Positions 54,247 through 63,996 of a DNA stretch of 64,000 nucleotides are shown piece by piece. The position numbers and the translations under genes are program-made. How positions within the stretch are numbered: the stretch's first letter is position 1; each line of letters begins with the position of its first letter. Source of the DNA: Defluviitalea raffinosedens (lineage in GTDB: Bacteria > Bacillota > Clostridia > Lachnospirales > Defluviitaleaceae); the NCBI RefSeq assembly GCF_016908775.1, contig NZ_JAFBEP010000002.1:124001-188000 (forward strand), written 5' to 3'. The notes beneath the pieces were generated by a model. The model worked only from the letters and a program-made list of their open reading frames with translations, did no database searches and was not told where the DNA came from.

Positions 54247-55650
54247 CTAATTCTGACTGTAAACAACTGTACATTCACTTGCTATCTGATCTAAGAATTC
54301 TTGTGTTCTTGCCGGATCATATTGGCCGTATACACCCATAACGTTGTCCCAAACATTACTTAAACCTTTTTGAAGAACTGTTTCTGATGGTCCCCATCCT
54401 GCTACAGATGGATATGCTTTACCATATTGTAATTGTCTTTTGAATGCTTCTCTTAATGGTTCTTCTGAAACAAATTCTGTTTCATAAGCTGCTTTTACTG
54501 TTGGCAAGTTGCCGCAATATCTTTGATATGCCACCTGTGCATCTGTTGATGCTAAATATTCAAGCACACGGTATGCAGCTTCTTTGTTCTTTGAATTCTT
54601 AAACACACACAAACCACTGCCGCCAAAGAAAACATATCTTCCTTTTGGACCAGCTGGCATTGGAGCTGTACCAATCTTTTCTGCCAGTTCTGGCTGTTCT
54701 CTACGAAGTGTGCTGATATTGTAAGCACCAGTAAAGATCATTGCTGCTTCTCCTGAGTTAAAAATAGTTTCAACTTCTGCAGAGTTTTTCTCGAGATGTG
54801 TCATACTCATTAAACCTTTGGTAGCTAATTCAGAATAGAATCTGATACCTTCAACTGCTTCAGGTGAATTGATGATACAGGTTTTGTTGTCTTCAGCAAT
54901 GAAGTCTCCGCCTGCGCCCCAAATCCATGGTGCAAAGTTATGTATTACGTTCCAGTCATTCTTACCAGGCATAATAAGTGGAACTACTTCTTTTCCATCT
55001 ACTTTTAACCCTTTCAGCTTGCCCAAAGCTTTTTCAAAGGATTCCCATGTTTCAAAATCAGTCTCTGGATTAATTCCTGCTAGTTCACAAATATCTTTTC
55101 TGTAGAACAATGCTCTTGTATCAATAAACCATGGTACAGCGTATCTTGCGTCACCCTGGCCTAAAATCTGAGTTGTTGGAAGCGTTGCTTCAACAAAAGC
55201 CCCTTCGCCGCCAAAACGATCATATACACCGCTTAAATCCTCCAAAGCTCCCATAGCAGCTACAGCGGCAATCTGCGTTGTACCTAATTGAGTAATATCT
55301 GGACCTTCTCCACTGGTTGCAGCAGTCGTAATCTTAGTCCATGCGGAACCCCAGTCTAATACAGTAACATCTACTTGTATATCTGGATTTTGATCCAGGA
55401 AAGGTTTCAATACATCACGAAAATCTTCTTCTGCATGCCCACTGTTAGGCATAATCCACACAGTTAATTTTGTTACATCAGAGTTTCCGTTGTTTTGTGT
55501 TTGCGAATCATTTCCTGCTTGCTGTTCATTGTTAGTAACTTGCTGTCCTGTTTCATTAGTTGCTTGATTGGATGTTTCTTTTTTTCCACATCCTACAAAG
55601 GCACTCACTAAAAGTGCTGTTGCAAGGATGATGGATAATGCTTTTTTCAT
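54247..55650 (-). CDS. Sugar-binding lipoprotein of the ABC transporter
   Basis: 467 residues. Lipoprotein signal ending SAFVGC (Cys21), a Gln/Asn-rich linker (22-58), then a family 1 solute-binding fold (TKLTVWIMPNSGHAEEDFRDV, GPDITQLGTTQIAAVAAMG, GSGLCVFKNSKNKEAAYRVLEYL). Binds oligosaccharides outside the membrane and delivers them to the two permeases that follow. Confidence 0.92.
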   Translation of the reverse strand: MKKALSIILATALLVSAFVGCGKKETSNQATNETGQQVTNNEQQAGNDSQTQNNGNSDVTKLTVWIMPNSGHAEEDFRDVLKPFLDQNPDIQVDVTVLDWGSAWTKITTAATSGEGPDITQLGTTQIAAVAAMGALEDLSGVYDRFGGEGAFVEATLPTTQILGQGDARYAVPWFIDTRALFYRKDICELAGINPETDFETWESFEKALGKLKGLKVDGKEVVPLIMPGKNDWNVIHNFAPWIWGAGGDFIAEDNKTCIINSPEAVEGIRFYSELATKGLMSMTHLEKNSAEVETIFNSGEAAMIFTGAYNISTLRREQPELAEKIGTAPMPAGPKGRYVFFGGSGLCVFKNSKNKEAAYRVLEYLASTDAQVAYQRYCGNLPTVKAAYETEFVSEEPLREAFKRQLQYGKAYPSVAGWGPSETVLQKGLSNVWDNVMGVYGQYDPARTQEFLDQIASECTVVYSQN

Positions 55651-55684
55651 ATTATATCCCCCTTTTTTTTTGATGGTTTTATTA

Positions 55685-55738
55685 TAAAAAAAAACTGTCC
55701 CTGCTATAACTGTGTAAAATTACGATATAGGGGGACAA
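55685..55738 (-). terminator. Terminator between the sensor kinase and the binding-protein gene
   Basis: Minus strand TTGTCCCCCTATA, loop, TATAGCAGGGACAG, then nine T. It separates the two-component genes from the transport operon. Confidence 0.8.
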
Positions 55739-55768
55739 TATTATTATTCAAATTAACCTTTGTTTGGT

Positions 55769-57484
55769 TTACAATTTTAACTTTAATGTAATTTTTGTAT
55801 AATTATTTGGTTCAGATTGAATATTCATAATATTACTGTAATCTTTGATCTCATATAACAGTGCCAATCGATTCAAAACAGATCTTAATCCAAAGCCAGA
55901 TTTTACTTCCAATTCTTCACCTTTCATAACTTTTTCTATTGTATCTTTGCTCATTCCTACCCCATCATCTTCTACGATGATCTCTGCATGGTCTTCGACT
56001 TTTTTTGCTGAAACTGAAATGGAAATCGGCTGCCCTATGGATTTAATTCCATATTTGATGCTATTCTCCACCAGTGTCTGTATTGTCATTTTAGGAATTT
56101 GCAGTGACAATAAACTTTCGTCAATATCATAACTTAACTTGGCAATGTTAGGGTTTCTGATTAAAGCGATTTTAACATAATCTTTTATAATATTAAGCTC
56201 ACCCTCTAAAGAAATAATATCATTGCCGTGATTCAGACAAGCCCGGTAATAACTTGCCAGGGTCATGATCAGTTGCCTTGCTGCCTCCTTCTCTTCAACA
56301 CTAACTAAAATACTGGCAGCATTTAGAGTGTTATACAAAAAATGTGGTTTGATTTGATGATTGATTACGGATAACTCCAGCTGCCGCTGCAATTTTTCTT
56401 TTTTCTTAACATCTTCTAATAATCCTCTGATCTGAGTCATCATTTCGTTTAAGGCATTGGAAATATCGTCCGCTTCAGAATAATACTCTTCTTGAGGAAA
56501 TTGCATGTCCAAATTTTCTTTTTCGGCTATTTCTTTTGCTCTTGCAGCAATCTCTTCCAGTGGTCCTATGACTCTTTTTTTCAACACTTTTGAAGCAATT
56601 ATAGTAAAATCTATTATAATAATAAGCATAAATATGATTGCAAATTCCAAATTGGGGCTAAAGATAGACTGTTTTGAAGTTATAAGCATTATTCCGTTGA
56701 TATTTGTCAATTCTTTTATGCTATATTTTCCTGATAAATACTTCCAGCTGTTTTCACCTCTGTTCAGGATATTTACTCTTTTTTTGACGTTTTCAACAGG
56801 CAAATCCCCAGGAAAAGTAATGATTTCACCCTGGGCACTTTGAACGATGATCTCTGCTTCATTTCCTAAATAATGTTTTATATCCTGTTGTAGCTGATTG
56901 ATGTCCAGATAAACCACCAGATACCCTAAATGCTTCATATCAAGCTTTGATTTTACATTCCTGATGATGTAAAATGTATTTTCATCCGTATTTACATGGT
57001 CCGTTCCTATTTCCCAGCAATAATCTCCTTTAAAATTCAATTTCAAATTTCTTACAACTTCATATTTATCATAACCATAAACAGGAGACTTAAATTCCGA
57101 CACAACAGCATCTTCCCATATAACATGAATAGAAGAAACCTCGCCTAACTGAGCTAGCCTTTTCATAAGAAAACTACTCAATAAATTGCTTCTTAAGTCT
57201 GATTTTTTTCTAAAAATACTTTGCAGTTCATCGTCAATTACAAGTTCATCACTAAATTGCCTTATATCTTCCAATTTATCATTAATAATGTAGGTTACGA
57301 TATTGAGAATCCGTTCATTGCTCAGAGAACGTCTATAACTCATTTCCATTCCTGTTATGCCCACAAACAATACAATCCCTATGATTAATGAAAAGAGCAT
57401 TGAACGGATATAGCTTCCTATTAATACATTTGTAATGGTTACATTATGCTCTTTTTTAGATAATTTTTTTCTCCACAAATTCAT
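55769..57484 (-). CDS. YesM-type sensor histidine kinase
   Basis: 571 residues. TM1 about 25-46, extracellular sensor of about 225 residues, TM2 about 272-292, HAMP (300-350), then a His_kinase domain with the phospho-His in NHQIKPHFLYNTLNAAS and an HATPase_c with QTLVENSIKYGI and DDGVGM. This class pairs with AraC-type regulators and usually senses sugars. The start at 57484 (ATG) overlaps the regulator gene; a GTG at 57493 is also possible. Confidence 0.92.
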   Translation of the reverse strand: MNLWRKKLSKKEHNVTITNVLIGSYIRSMLFSLIIGIVLFVGITGMEMSYRRSLSNERILNIVTYIINDKLEDIRQFSDELVIDDELQSIFRKKSDLRSNLLSSFLMKRLAQLGEVSSIHVIWEDAVVSEFKSPVYGYDKYEVVRNLKLNFKGDYCWEIGTDHVNTDENTFYIIRNVKSKLDMKHLGYLVVYLDINQLQQDIKHYLGNEAEIIVQSAQGEIITFPGDLPVENVKKRVNILNRGENSWKYLSGKYSIKELTNINGIMLITSKQSIFSPNLEFAIIFMLIIIIDFTIIASKVLKKRVIGPLEEIAARAKEIAEKENLDMQFPQEEYYSEADDISNALNEMMTQIRGLLEDVKKKEKLQRQLELSVINHQIKPHFLYNTLNAASILVSVEEKEAARQLIMTLASYYRACLNHGNDIISLEGELNIIKDYVKIALIRNPNIAKLSYDIDESLLSLQIPKMTIQTLVENSIKYGIKSIGQPISISVSAKKVEDHAEIIVEDDGVGMSKDTIEKVMKGEELEVKSGFGLRSVLNRLALLYEIKDYSNIMNIQSEPNNYTKITLKLKL

Positions 57485-58526
57485 AGTTTTCACACTCAGA
57501 TTTTTTATATTCTTGTGGTGTCATGCCACAGTACTTTTTAAATAATTTAGTAAAGTAAGTAGTGTCAACATATCCTAAATAGTTGCAAACTTCGTAGATT
57601 CTCATATTCTTTTCTTTCAGTAAATATTTGGCTCGCTGCATCTTCATTTTGGTAACGTAGCTTAAGAAATTCTCTCCTGTTTCCTGTTTAAATAAACTGC
57701 AGAAATAATTCTTACTGATTCCTAATGCATTGCTTACAATAGTTAGACTGATTTTTTCATCTATATGGTCAATAACATAGTTGCAAGCCTGTCGTACAAT
57801 ATTGTCCTTATATATTAAGTAATATTTCTCTAATATATTAAAAATCCTGGTTATTTCCTCTTTAAATTCTGATATTAAATCTTCCTTCGTTATAAATTGT
57901 TTATTTTTCAAGTTCAGATATATATCTAAATTTTCTAATTTATCTAAGTTAATGTATTTCTTTTTAATATGATTGATAATCGTTTCAAGAATGTAAAAAA
58001 AGCGGAAGCAAGTATAATTCAGATCATTTTCACCATAGCTATTTTCTTCTTCAATGACAGATTCAAGGATTTGGAATGCGCTGTGGTCCGTCAGCAATAC
58101 AGTATCGATTAATTTATTATCCAATTCACTATTAAATTTACGGTCCACAGTGATCGAAAGATTTTTTTTGACCTGCTGTAATGTTTCACAAATCTGGCTC
58201 TCAACAATAGGTTTTAAAATATACCCTGAAACCCCATAGTTTATAGCTGTCTTTGCATATTCAAATTCAGCATAAGCTGTAAGAATGACTACAACTGGTT
58301 TTACTTTTCTTTCATTGATTTTTTTAATATAATCTATACCGTTCATAATCGGCATTTCAATGTCTGTTATTACAAGATCAATTTTGTATTCATTGAGTTG
58401 TTCCAAAGCTTCAACGCCATTTTGAGCCTCGCAAACTACTTTAAACCCATACTCTTCCCAGGGTATAAGTTTCTTTAAACCAATTCTTACGATAGGTTCA
58501 TCATCTACGATCTGCACATTAAACAC
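57456..58526 (-). CDS. YesN-type response regulator with AraC DNA-binding domain
   Basis: 356 residues. Receiver domain with DDEP near 8-11, phospho-Asp in LVITDIEMPIMNG and the KPI lysine; a helical linker (120-245); then two helix-turn-helix units of the AraC type (LTIVSNALGISKNYFCSLFKQ and the CNYLGYVDTTYFTKLFKKYCG region, TPQEYKKS). Probably activates the transport and beta-glucan genes. GTG start with GGGAGG upstream. Shares 29-38 bases with the kinase gene. Confidence 0.93.
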   Translation of the reverse strand: MFNVQIVDDEPIVRIGLKKLIPWEEYGFKVVCEAQNGVEALEQLNEYKIDLVITDIEMPIMNGIDYIKKINERKVKPVVVILTAYAEFEYAKTAINYGVSGYILKPIVESQICETLQQVKKNLSITVDRKFNSELDNKLIDTVLLTDHSAFQILESVIEEENSYGENDLNYTCFRFFYILETIINHIKKKYINLDKLENLDIYLNLKNKQFITKEDLISEFKEEITRIFNILEKYYLIYKDNIVRQACNYVIDHIDEKISLTIVSNALGISKNYFCSLFKQETGENFLSYVTKMKMQRAKYLLKEKNMRIYEVCNYLGYVDTTYFTKLFKKYCGMTPQEYKKSECENYEFVEKKII

Positions 58527-58648
58527 CTTTCTGCCTCCCCTTTCTAATACTGAAATATTAAACTCTTATAATATTAAATTATATAATTTTTATAACAAAT
58601 ACAAGCCATAGATTACTAAATTTCCCTAATAATCTATGGCTAAGCATA

Positions 58649-61573
58649 TTATTCAAACTTCATTTCGATGGTATGCTGTTTTCCATCATTTATTAAATCT
58701 ACTGTATTATTTTCTAATACTTGTTGGTCCATGATTAAAGTGTATTTACAATCTTTTATACGATAAAGCCCCTTGGGCTTATGAATACTGAAGGAATAAT
58801 GGCTGTCCAAATATTTAATGGAAAATTTCATGACCTCCACTTCTTCTGCAAGCATAGGATTAAGAAGCAATTTGTTACCACGATATTCTATGCCCAGCAT
58901 TTCAAACAGGGTTAAAGTGAGCCATGTAGATGTTCCGCTTAACGTAGGCCCTATATGCTCACCGGTATTGCTATTGATATATTGGGTACACCATCTGGGA
59001 TTACCGCAAAGTGCATAAGGATCATTCAATGTATGATAAGGAAATACTTTATCCACCATCCAATAAGCCATATTTCTTAATCTCTCTGCTAATTCAGGAT
59101 TCGTCACTTCCTTAGCTGCTTTAATCATAGCAAATGCAGCCATCATAGACGCATGTTTGAATATTCCTCCATTTTCCCTGTCCCCCGGGAAATATTCCCC
59201 TGTAGCTGTAACTTTTGATATCTTGGATAAATCTGTAGGACTCATGAGAGCAAATCCAAAAGGTTTCTTTAAATATCTTTCAATTCGGTCTACCATAATT
59301 TCAATCTGAGATTCAGTAGCTTCTTCTGAGATAATTGACCAGCTGAAAGAATTAATAAAATATGTTCCGTCGATATTTTCATCATTGGAAAATCCATCGT
59401 TTTTCGCACCCAAATAAGTGATTTCATTGCCATAGCGATTAAATAATACCCGGGCATAAAAATCTTCTTTCCAGCCATGCAATTGAAGAGAATTGCTCAG
59501 ATCATTAATGCTTTTTTCAAGTTCTGACTCATATTCCTGGTCATTTACTTGTGAAGCCAGTTCTTTCATATAAAGCATAGCTATTTTTAACAGAAAAGCA
59601 TTCATAACACTTTCTGAATAATGATCGATAGGGCCTGTCAAATTCTCCTTATCCTTGCCCAATAAATAATCTGAGTCCACTTTTAAGCAATCATTCCAGT
59701 CAGCATAATCAATTAAAGGCAACCCGTGTTGTCCTATGGATATTTTACTGGAATAGTGAATAATTGCTTTTAAGGTATCGTAAACACTTCGTTTTTTCCC
59801 GCCTGTTTCTGGGATAAGATGTAATTCATTCAGGAATTTTATATCCTTAGTAAACTGAACATATCGATATACCGCCTGGATGAGCCATAATCCATCATCG
59901 GACCATTTGCCAGCTTCTTTACCAACCCAGAAGAAATTATGATAACAATATCCTGCTTCCAGTACTTTCTCAATCCATTCGGCCAAAAGTTCTTTTACGA
60001 GCTGTTCTTTTCCCATAGCTATAAAATAATACATGGAAGCATATATATCCTGGATCTCTCTGAACCCAATTTCTCTGTAACCTTTCTGGGTCAGATCAAA
60101 GGATCTTGAAACAAAGGTCTGATATAATACCTGAAATGGCAAGTTGTTATTGACATACTCGTTAAGTAATTTATTATCTGAGTCAATCCTTAAATAAGAT
60201 TTGTATCTCCTGTACCAGTCCATCTGTTCTTGAAAAGCTGTTTCAAGTACATCTTTGTCACTAAATTTATTATGAAGCGCCTGAATTTGGTTATAAATGA
60301 TGTCATATGAAACTTTATCCCCGAACTGAGAAATCAATCCTGTATACTGATCCGCAATAACTTCTTCTCCAGAATTAATCTCAAACTCTTTCCCCAATGC
60401 TATAAATCCAGGCCCCTTTGTGTTCAATTTATTGGATAATTTCTTTAATCCCTGAGGATAATGCAAATTACCATTGCCAATAAATTCACCATAATGGGTT
60501 CCAATTTCTTCAGGACAATACTTATTTCCTTTTTCATAAAACATTCCTGACATGAATCGTATATCTTTTTGACAAGGTTCAGGATAATAATGAGGCACAT
60601 AAGCTAAAAAGTCCCCATTTTCATTCTGTATAACTCCTGCTTCCATGATGATTGTAGAATAAACTACATCTTCCATAAATGCTTGAGGAACTGGTGAACC
60701 CAGCATTCCAGTCATAACTAATCTTAATTTTCTTACTTGATCGGACTGATTTTTAATAGTAATACGCTGAACTTCTGTTGCCACTGGCAGTCCTTCGTAT
60801 TGAGGCAATATAAATATTCTTCTAGTAATCTTCAATCCGCATTCTGTATAATATTCGATCTCTGTATAGTTTTGGGAGTGTCTGCACTTTGCTGATTTTA
60901 TATTTTGATCGGTGACATTGGCAGAATAGAAAATCTGCTTTCCATCTTCAACCAAATAGAATTGACGGTTGGCAGGAAAACCGTTCTCTTCCTGTAACAT
61001 ATCCCATCTTGTTGCTAATACCTGGGTTGCCGCATGAGCTCTGAAACTGCCTCCCCCAAATCGGTCAATTACTGATTTTGGAGTCGTTTGCAATGGGTTA
61101 GGATATCCTATACGGTTTCCTAGTAACATATTCGTAGAAAAATGAGGTCCAGGTGATGGTTTTTTAAGATCCATAATATGGTCCCCATTTTCATCAAGAT
61201 AGCCAGCCCATGTTTCATAATCTGAAAGTAATTGCAGGATTAATATTTGAATTTCCTTATCTAATGCTCTTTTGGCAACATTTCCATCAGAATACACATA
61301 ATAATGTATTGTTTCTTCATTCCAATTTATTTGAAAGAAATGGGATTCTTCTTTGGACAGGGAATTTAAGAATTCTCCAATGATCTCATTTTTAGAAATC
61401 TCACTAATTGCCGGAATTTTATAAGTAAAGCTTCCTATTACAATTACATTGGTAAACTGTAAATTAATAAACTGATAGTCATAAGCTTTCTCTGAATCCA
61501 ACAGATCCTTAAAATAGTCATAAGCTAATAATTTAGCAGCATCTATCATGTTTCTTGCATGTACCTTGGCCAT
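58649..61573 (-). CDS. GH94 family glycoside phosphorylase
   Basis: 974 residues. The first 250 or so residues precede the beta-sandwich domain; the catalytic (alpha/alpha)6 barrel carries GFREIQDIYASMYYF and YADWNDCLKVD (D625 and D628), the GH94 active-site motif, and HASMMAAFAMI near the C-terminus. GH94 enzymes cleave beta-glucosyl disaccharides or oligosaccharides with phosphate to glucose 1-phosphate. It is longer than cellobiose phosphorylases (about 810). Cellobiose, laminaribiose and laminari-oligosaccharides remain candidates. No signal peptide, so cytoplasmic. Confidence 0.88.
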   Translation of the reverse strand: MAKVHARNMIDAAKLLAYDYFKDLLDSEKAYDYQFINLQFTNVIVIGSFTYKIPAISEISKNEIIGEFLNSLSKEESHFFQINWNEETIHYYVYSDGNVAKRALDKEIQILILQLLSDYETWAGYLDENGDHIMDLKKPSPGPHFSTNMLLGNRIGYPNPLQTTPKSVIDRFGGGSFRAHAATQVLATRWDMLQEENGFPANRQFYLVEDGKQIFYSANVTDQNIKSAKCRHSQNYTEIEYYTECGLKITRRIFILPQYEGLPVATEVQRITIKNQSDQVRKLRLVMTGMLGSPVPQAFMEDVVYSTIIMEAGVIQNENGDFLAYVPHYYPEPCQKDIRFMSGMFYEKGNKYCPEEIGTHYGEFIGNGNLHYPQGLKKLSNKLNTKGPGFIALGKEFEINSGEEVIADQYTGLISQFGDKVSYDIIYNQIQALHNKFSDKDVLETAFQEQMDWYRRYKSYLRIDSDNKLLNEYVNNNLPFQVLYQTFVSRSFDLTQKGYREIGFREIQDIYASMYYFIAMGKEQLVKELLAEWIEKVLEAGYCYHNFFWVGKEAGKWSDDGLWLIQAVYRYVQFTKDIKFLNELHLIPETGGKKRSVYDTLKAIIHYSSKISIGQHGLPLIDYADWNDCLKVDSDYLLGKDKENLTGPIDHYSESVMNAFLLKIAMLYMKELASQVNDQEYESELEKSINDLSNSLQLHGWKEDFYARVLFNRYGNEITYLGAKNDGFSNDENIDGTYFINSFSWSIISEEATESQIEIMVDRIERYLKKPFGFALMSPTDLSKISKVTATGEYFPGDRENGGIFKHASMMAAFAMIKAAKEVTNPELAERLRNMAYWMVDKVFPYHTLNDPYALCGNPRWCTQYINSNTGEHIGPTLSGTSTWLTLTLFEMLGIEYRGNKLLLNPMLAEEVEVMKFSIKYLDSHYSFSIHKPKGLYRIKDCKYTLIMDQQVLENNTVDLINDGKQHTIEMKFE

Positions 61574-61763
61574 CGTATTTCCCCCTGTATTTTATACATT
61601 TTAATAATTGATTTTATCTTAACGTATATTCATAATGAAAATAACCAGACAAATTTACGATTACCCATGATAATATTACGCAATTGGGGAAGTTTACAAA
61701 TATAATGAATTTATAAAAATACTACTGGACAGCATTAATGATTAAATTTTTGAAATTCATCTA

Positions 61764-61792
61764 TTGACATAATGTAAAGTTTATATTATACT
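61764..61792 (+). promoter_or_regulatory. Promoter of tRNA-Gly
   Basis: Perfect TTGACA, 17-base spacer, TATACT, 42 bases before the tRNA 5' end. Confidence 0.85.
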
Positions 61793-61834
61793 TATATCTG
61801 CATTTGAATGATGTACGAATAAGTAAGTCAATAT

Positions 61835-61906
61835 GCGCGAGTGGCTCAGTGGTGGAGCATCGCCTTGCCAAGGCGAGGGTCGCGGGTTCGAATCCCGTCT
61901 CGCGCT
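61835..61906 (+). tRNA. tRNA-Gly (anticodon GCC)
   Basis: Acceptor GCGCGAG/CTCGCGC, D-arm GGCTCAGTGGTGGAGC, anticodon loop TTGCCAA (GCC), T-loop GGTTCGAATCC, discriminator T. CCA not encoded. A degenerate copy of its 3' end lies at 63804-63827. Confidence 0.96.
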
Positions 61907-61918
61907 TAATATATAAAC

Positions 61919-61957
61919 ACGCAAATCCTTATAATTAAAGGATTTGCGTTTTTTTTT
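61919..61957 (+). terminator. Terminator of tRNA-Gly
   Basis: ACGCAAATCCTT, seven-base loop, perfect complement, then nine T. Confidence 0.92.
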
Positions 61958-62189
61958 GTATTATGATTGATTACACCAGTTTTTATAAGTTAAAGCCTTA
62001 TCATGTAATTTTCTTGTTTCTTCATCCTGATATGGGATTAAAAATTTTAGTTTTCATATATCAAAACTTATAAGAACTTTGTCGCAAAATGTCAAATTTC
62101 ATAGAAATGTTTTGCTTGTTATAGTATAATGGATAATGTTGATAACTTCTTAAAATATTAAAAATCATTATCTTCTGGAGGGACTGCCT

Positions 62190-63714
62190 ATGATCAAACA
62201 AGGCCTTATAAGTACAAGTGATGAAATTGCAAACAAATTTACAACCAATATTTTACTTTTTACAACTATAGCTTTTCCTACGTTAATTTTCCTTGGATGG
62301 ATAGGGCTCTTCCCTTTTGATCTAAATTAGGCTAAGCATATATTGTCTGATTGGAACTATAGGTTCTGTCTCTCCTTTTGTACTAAGAAAGCTGGGGGTT
62401 AATAACAGTTTTTTAAAATATTATGTGATTGTCATGTCTGGAGTGACTGTAGGCGCACTCAATCTAAACAACCAGGTAGGTGTTTACATAACGTTAATAC
62501 TGCCTATTGCAGTAAGTTGCATTTATTTTGATAAAAAACTTACTCTGTTCGCAACAGGCGTACAGATTATCATTACTATTGTCACAAATTATCCTAGAAT
62601 AACAACAAATCCGTTTTATTCTGATGATCCAATTGGAAATTATATCGCTGTTACAGCAGGTCAGTTCATTGAAACTTTCATCCTTGCCGTAATTTTCATA
62701 TGGATCGCTAAAAGGACAAGAAACATCCTTAATAAATTAACAAATTCAGAAAAACAATCTCTGGTATACATCAATCAATTACAAGATATTATGAATCGTT
62801 CTAAGAATGCTTCGGAAACACTATCAACTTCTGTAAAACAACTTTTACAAGCAATCGAACAAACTACCATTTCAAATGAGAATATTAACCATAATGCTGA
62901 TTACGCTTCTATCGGGTGCGAGCAGAATTTACGATACATAGAAAATGCCAATACTACTGTTACAAATATATCGGTTGCTCTTGAATCCATCTCAACTAAA
63001 ACTCAGACATTATCTGAAATATCTCAAGATACATCTGCAGCAACAGAAGAAAACGAAAAGATCATTAATCAGGCAATCAGTTATATGGAAGAAATTGAAT
63101 TGTCTACAAAGCAGAATAAAAACATCATAAATAGTTTAAGCCTTAGATCAGAAGAAATTGGAAGGATCACGGAAATTATTACAGGTATTACAGAACAGAC
63201 CAATCTTCTGGCACTCAATGCCGCCATTGAATCCGCAAGAGCTGGCGAACATGGTAAAGGTTTTGCCGTAGTAGCTGGGGAAATTAAGCAACTAGCAGAA
63301 AAATCATCAACTGCAGCTAAAGATATTTCAAATCTCATAAGTCAGATACGAGAAGATACTACAAAGTCAGTAAATTCTATAGACCAAAGTTCTGTAACCA
63401 TTAAATCAGGCATTGATTTAGTTAAAAATGTAGGAAGATCTTTTGAGAAATTAAAAAAACTACAAGAAACTTCTAATCAGGAAATTCAAGAAATTACAAA
63501 AAGCAGTAATCAAACCTCAAAATATGGACGTGAAATTTCCGAAATTATTTCCAATACAAAATCAATTACATCAAAGTCACTTAATCAAATTCAATCTATC
63601 GCTTCGGATACCTCCGTTCAATCAACTGTAATGCAAGAAATACTATCTTCGTTTAACGTAATTGATCATACTGCTGATGATTTACTAAATTTAAGTAAGA
63701 GTGTTAGCCTCTGA
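62190..63714 (+). pseudogene. Methyl-accepting chemotaxis protein with a frameshift near residue 46
   Basis: The reading starts at ATG 62190 (GGAGGG upstream) with MIKQGLISTSDEIANKFTTN and a first TM helix, then meets TAG at 62328. In the +1 frame coding continues without loss ([20 protein letters not shown] and on) through several TM helices to about residue 170, then a coiled coil and the MCP tip [21 protein letters not shown]. The shorter frame from GTG 62425 has no good ribosome-binding site and lacks the first helices. Could be a mutation, a +1 recoding site at AAT TAG, or a sequence error. Confidence 0.75.
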
Positions 63715-63737
63715 TCTTTACACACTGTCAAATAATG

Positions 63738-63776
63738 CTCCGTGAAAATAAGCTTTCCTAATTCACGGAGTTTTTT
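63738..63776 (+). terminator. Terminator of the chemoreceptor gene
   Basis: CTCCGTGAA, 15-base loop, TTCACGGAG, then TTTTTT. Confidence 0.9.
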
Positions 63777-63803
63777 AATAGTATTTTCGAAGAACTGATC
63801 AGC

Positions 63804-63827
63804 TCCGAATTCCGTCTCACGCTTAAT
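63804..63827 (+). repeat. Degenerate copy of the tRNA-Gly 3' end (possible att remnant)
   Basis: 24 bases matching 61887-61910 (T-loop, T-stem, acceptor and four bases beyond) with three mismatches, same orientation. The segment between the copies holds only the frameshifted chemoreceptor gene; no integrase is seen. Confidence 0.55.
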
Positions 63828-63927
63828 TAATCCCTTGATTTTCAATTGAAACATAAGCTGAATACACCGTGATTGAATTGTACTTTTTTCTTCAAAGTGA
63901 GTATCTAACGTATCGTTTAAGAAATAA

Positions 63928-63956
63928 TTTAATTAATCTCGTAAATATGGTATTAT
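63928..63956 (+). promoter_or_regulatory. Putative promoter of the gene at the right edge
   Basis: TTTAAT, 17-base spacer, TATTAT, about 40 bases before the start codon at 63997. Confidence 0.4.
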
Positions 63957-63996
63957 AGTTTACAATTTACAAGTAAATTTGTTGGGGGGATTCAAT

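Noticed and set aside
62425-63714. Chemoreceptor gene starting at GTG 62425 as an intact gene
   Set aside because: It would lack the first TM helices and has no ribosome-binding site, while coding potential continues upstream to 62190 through one frameshift.
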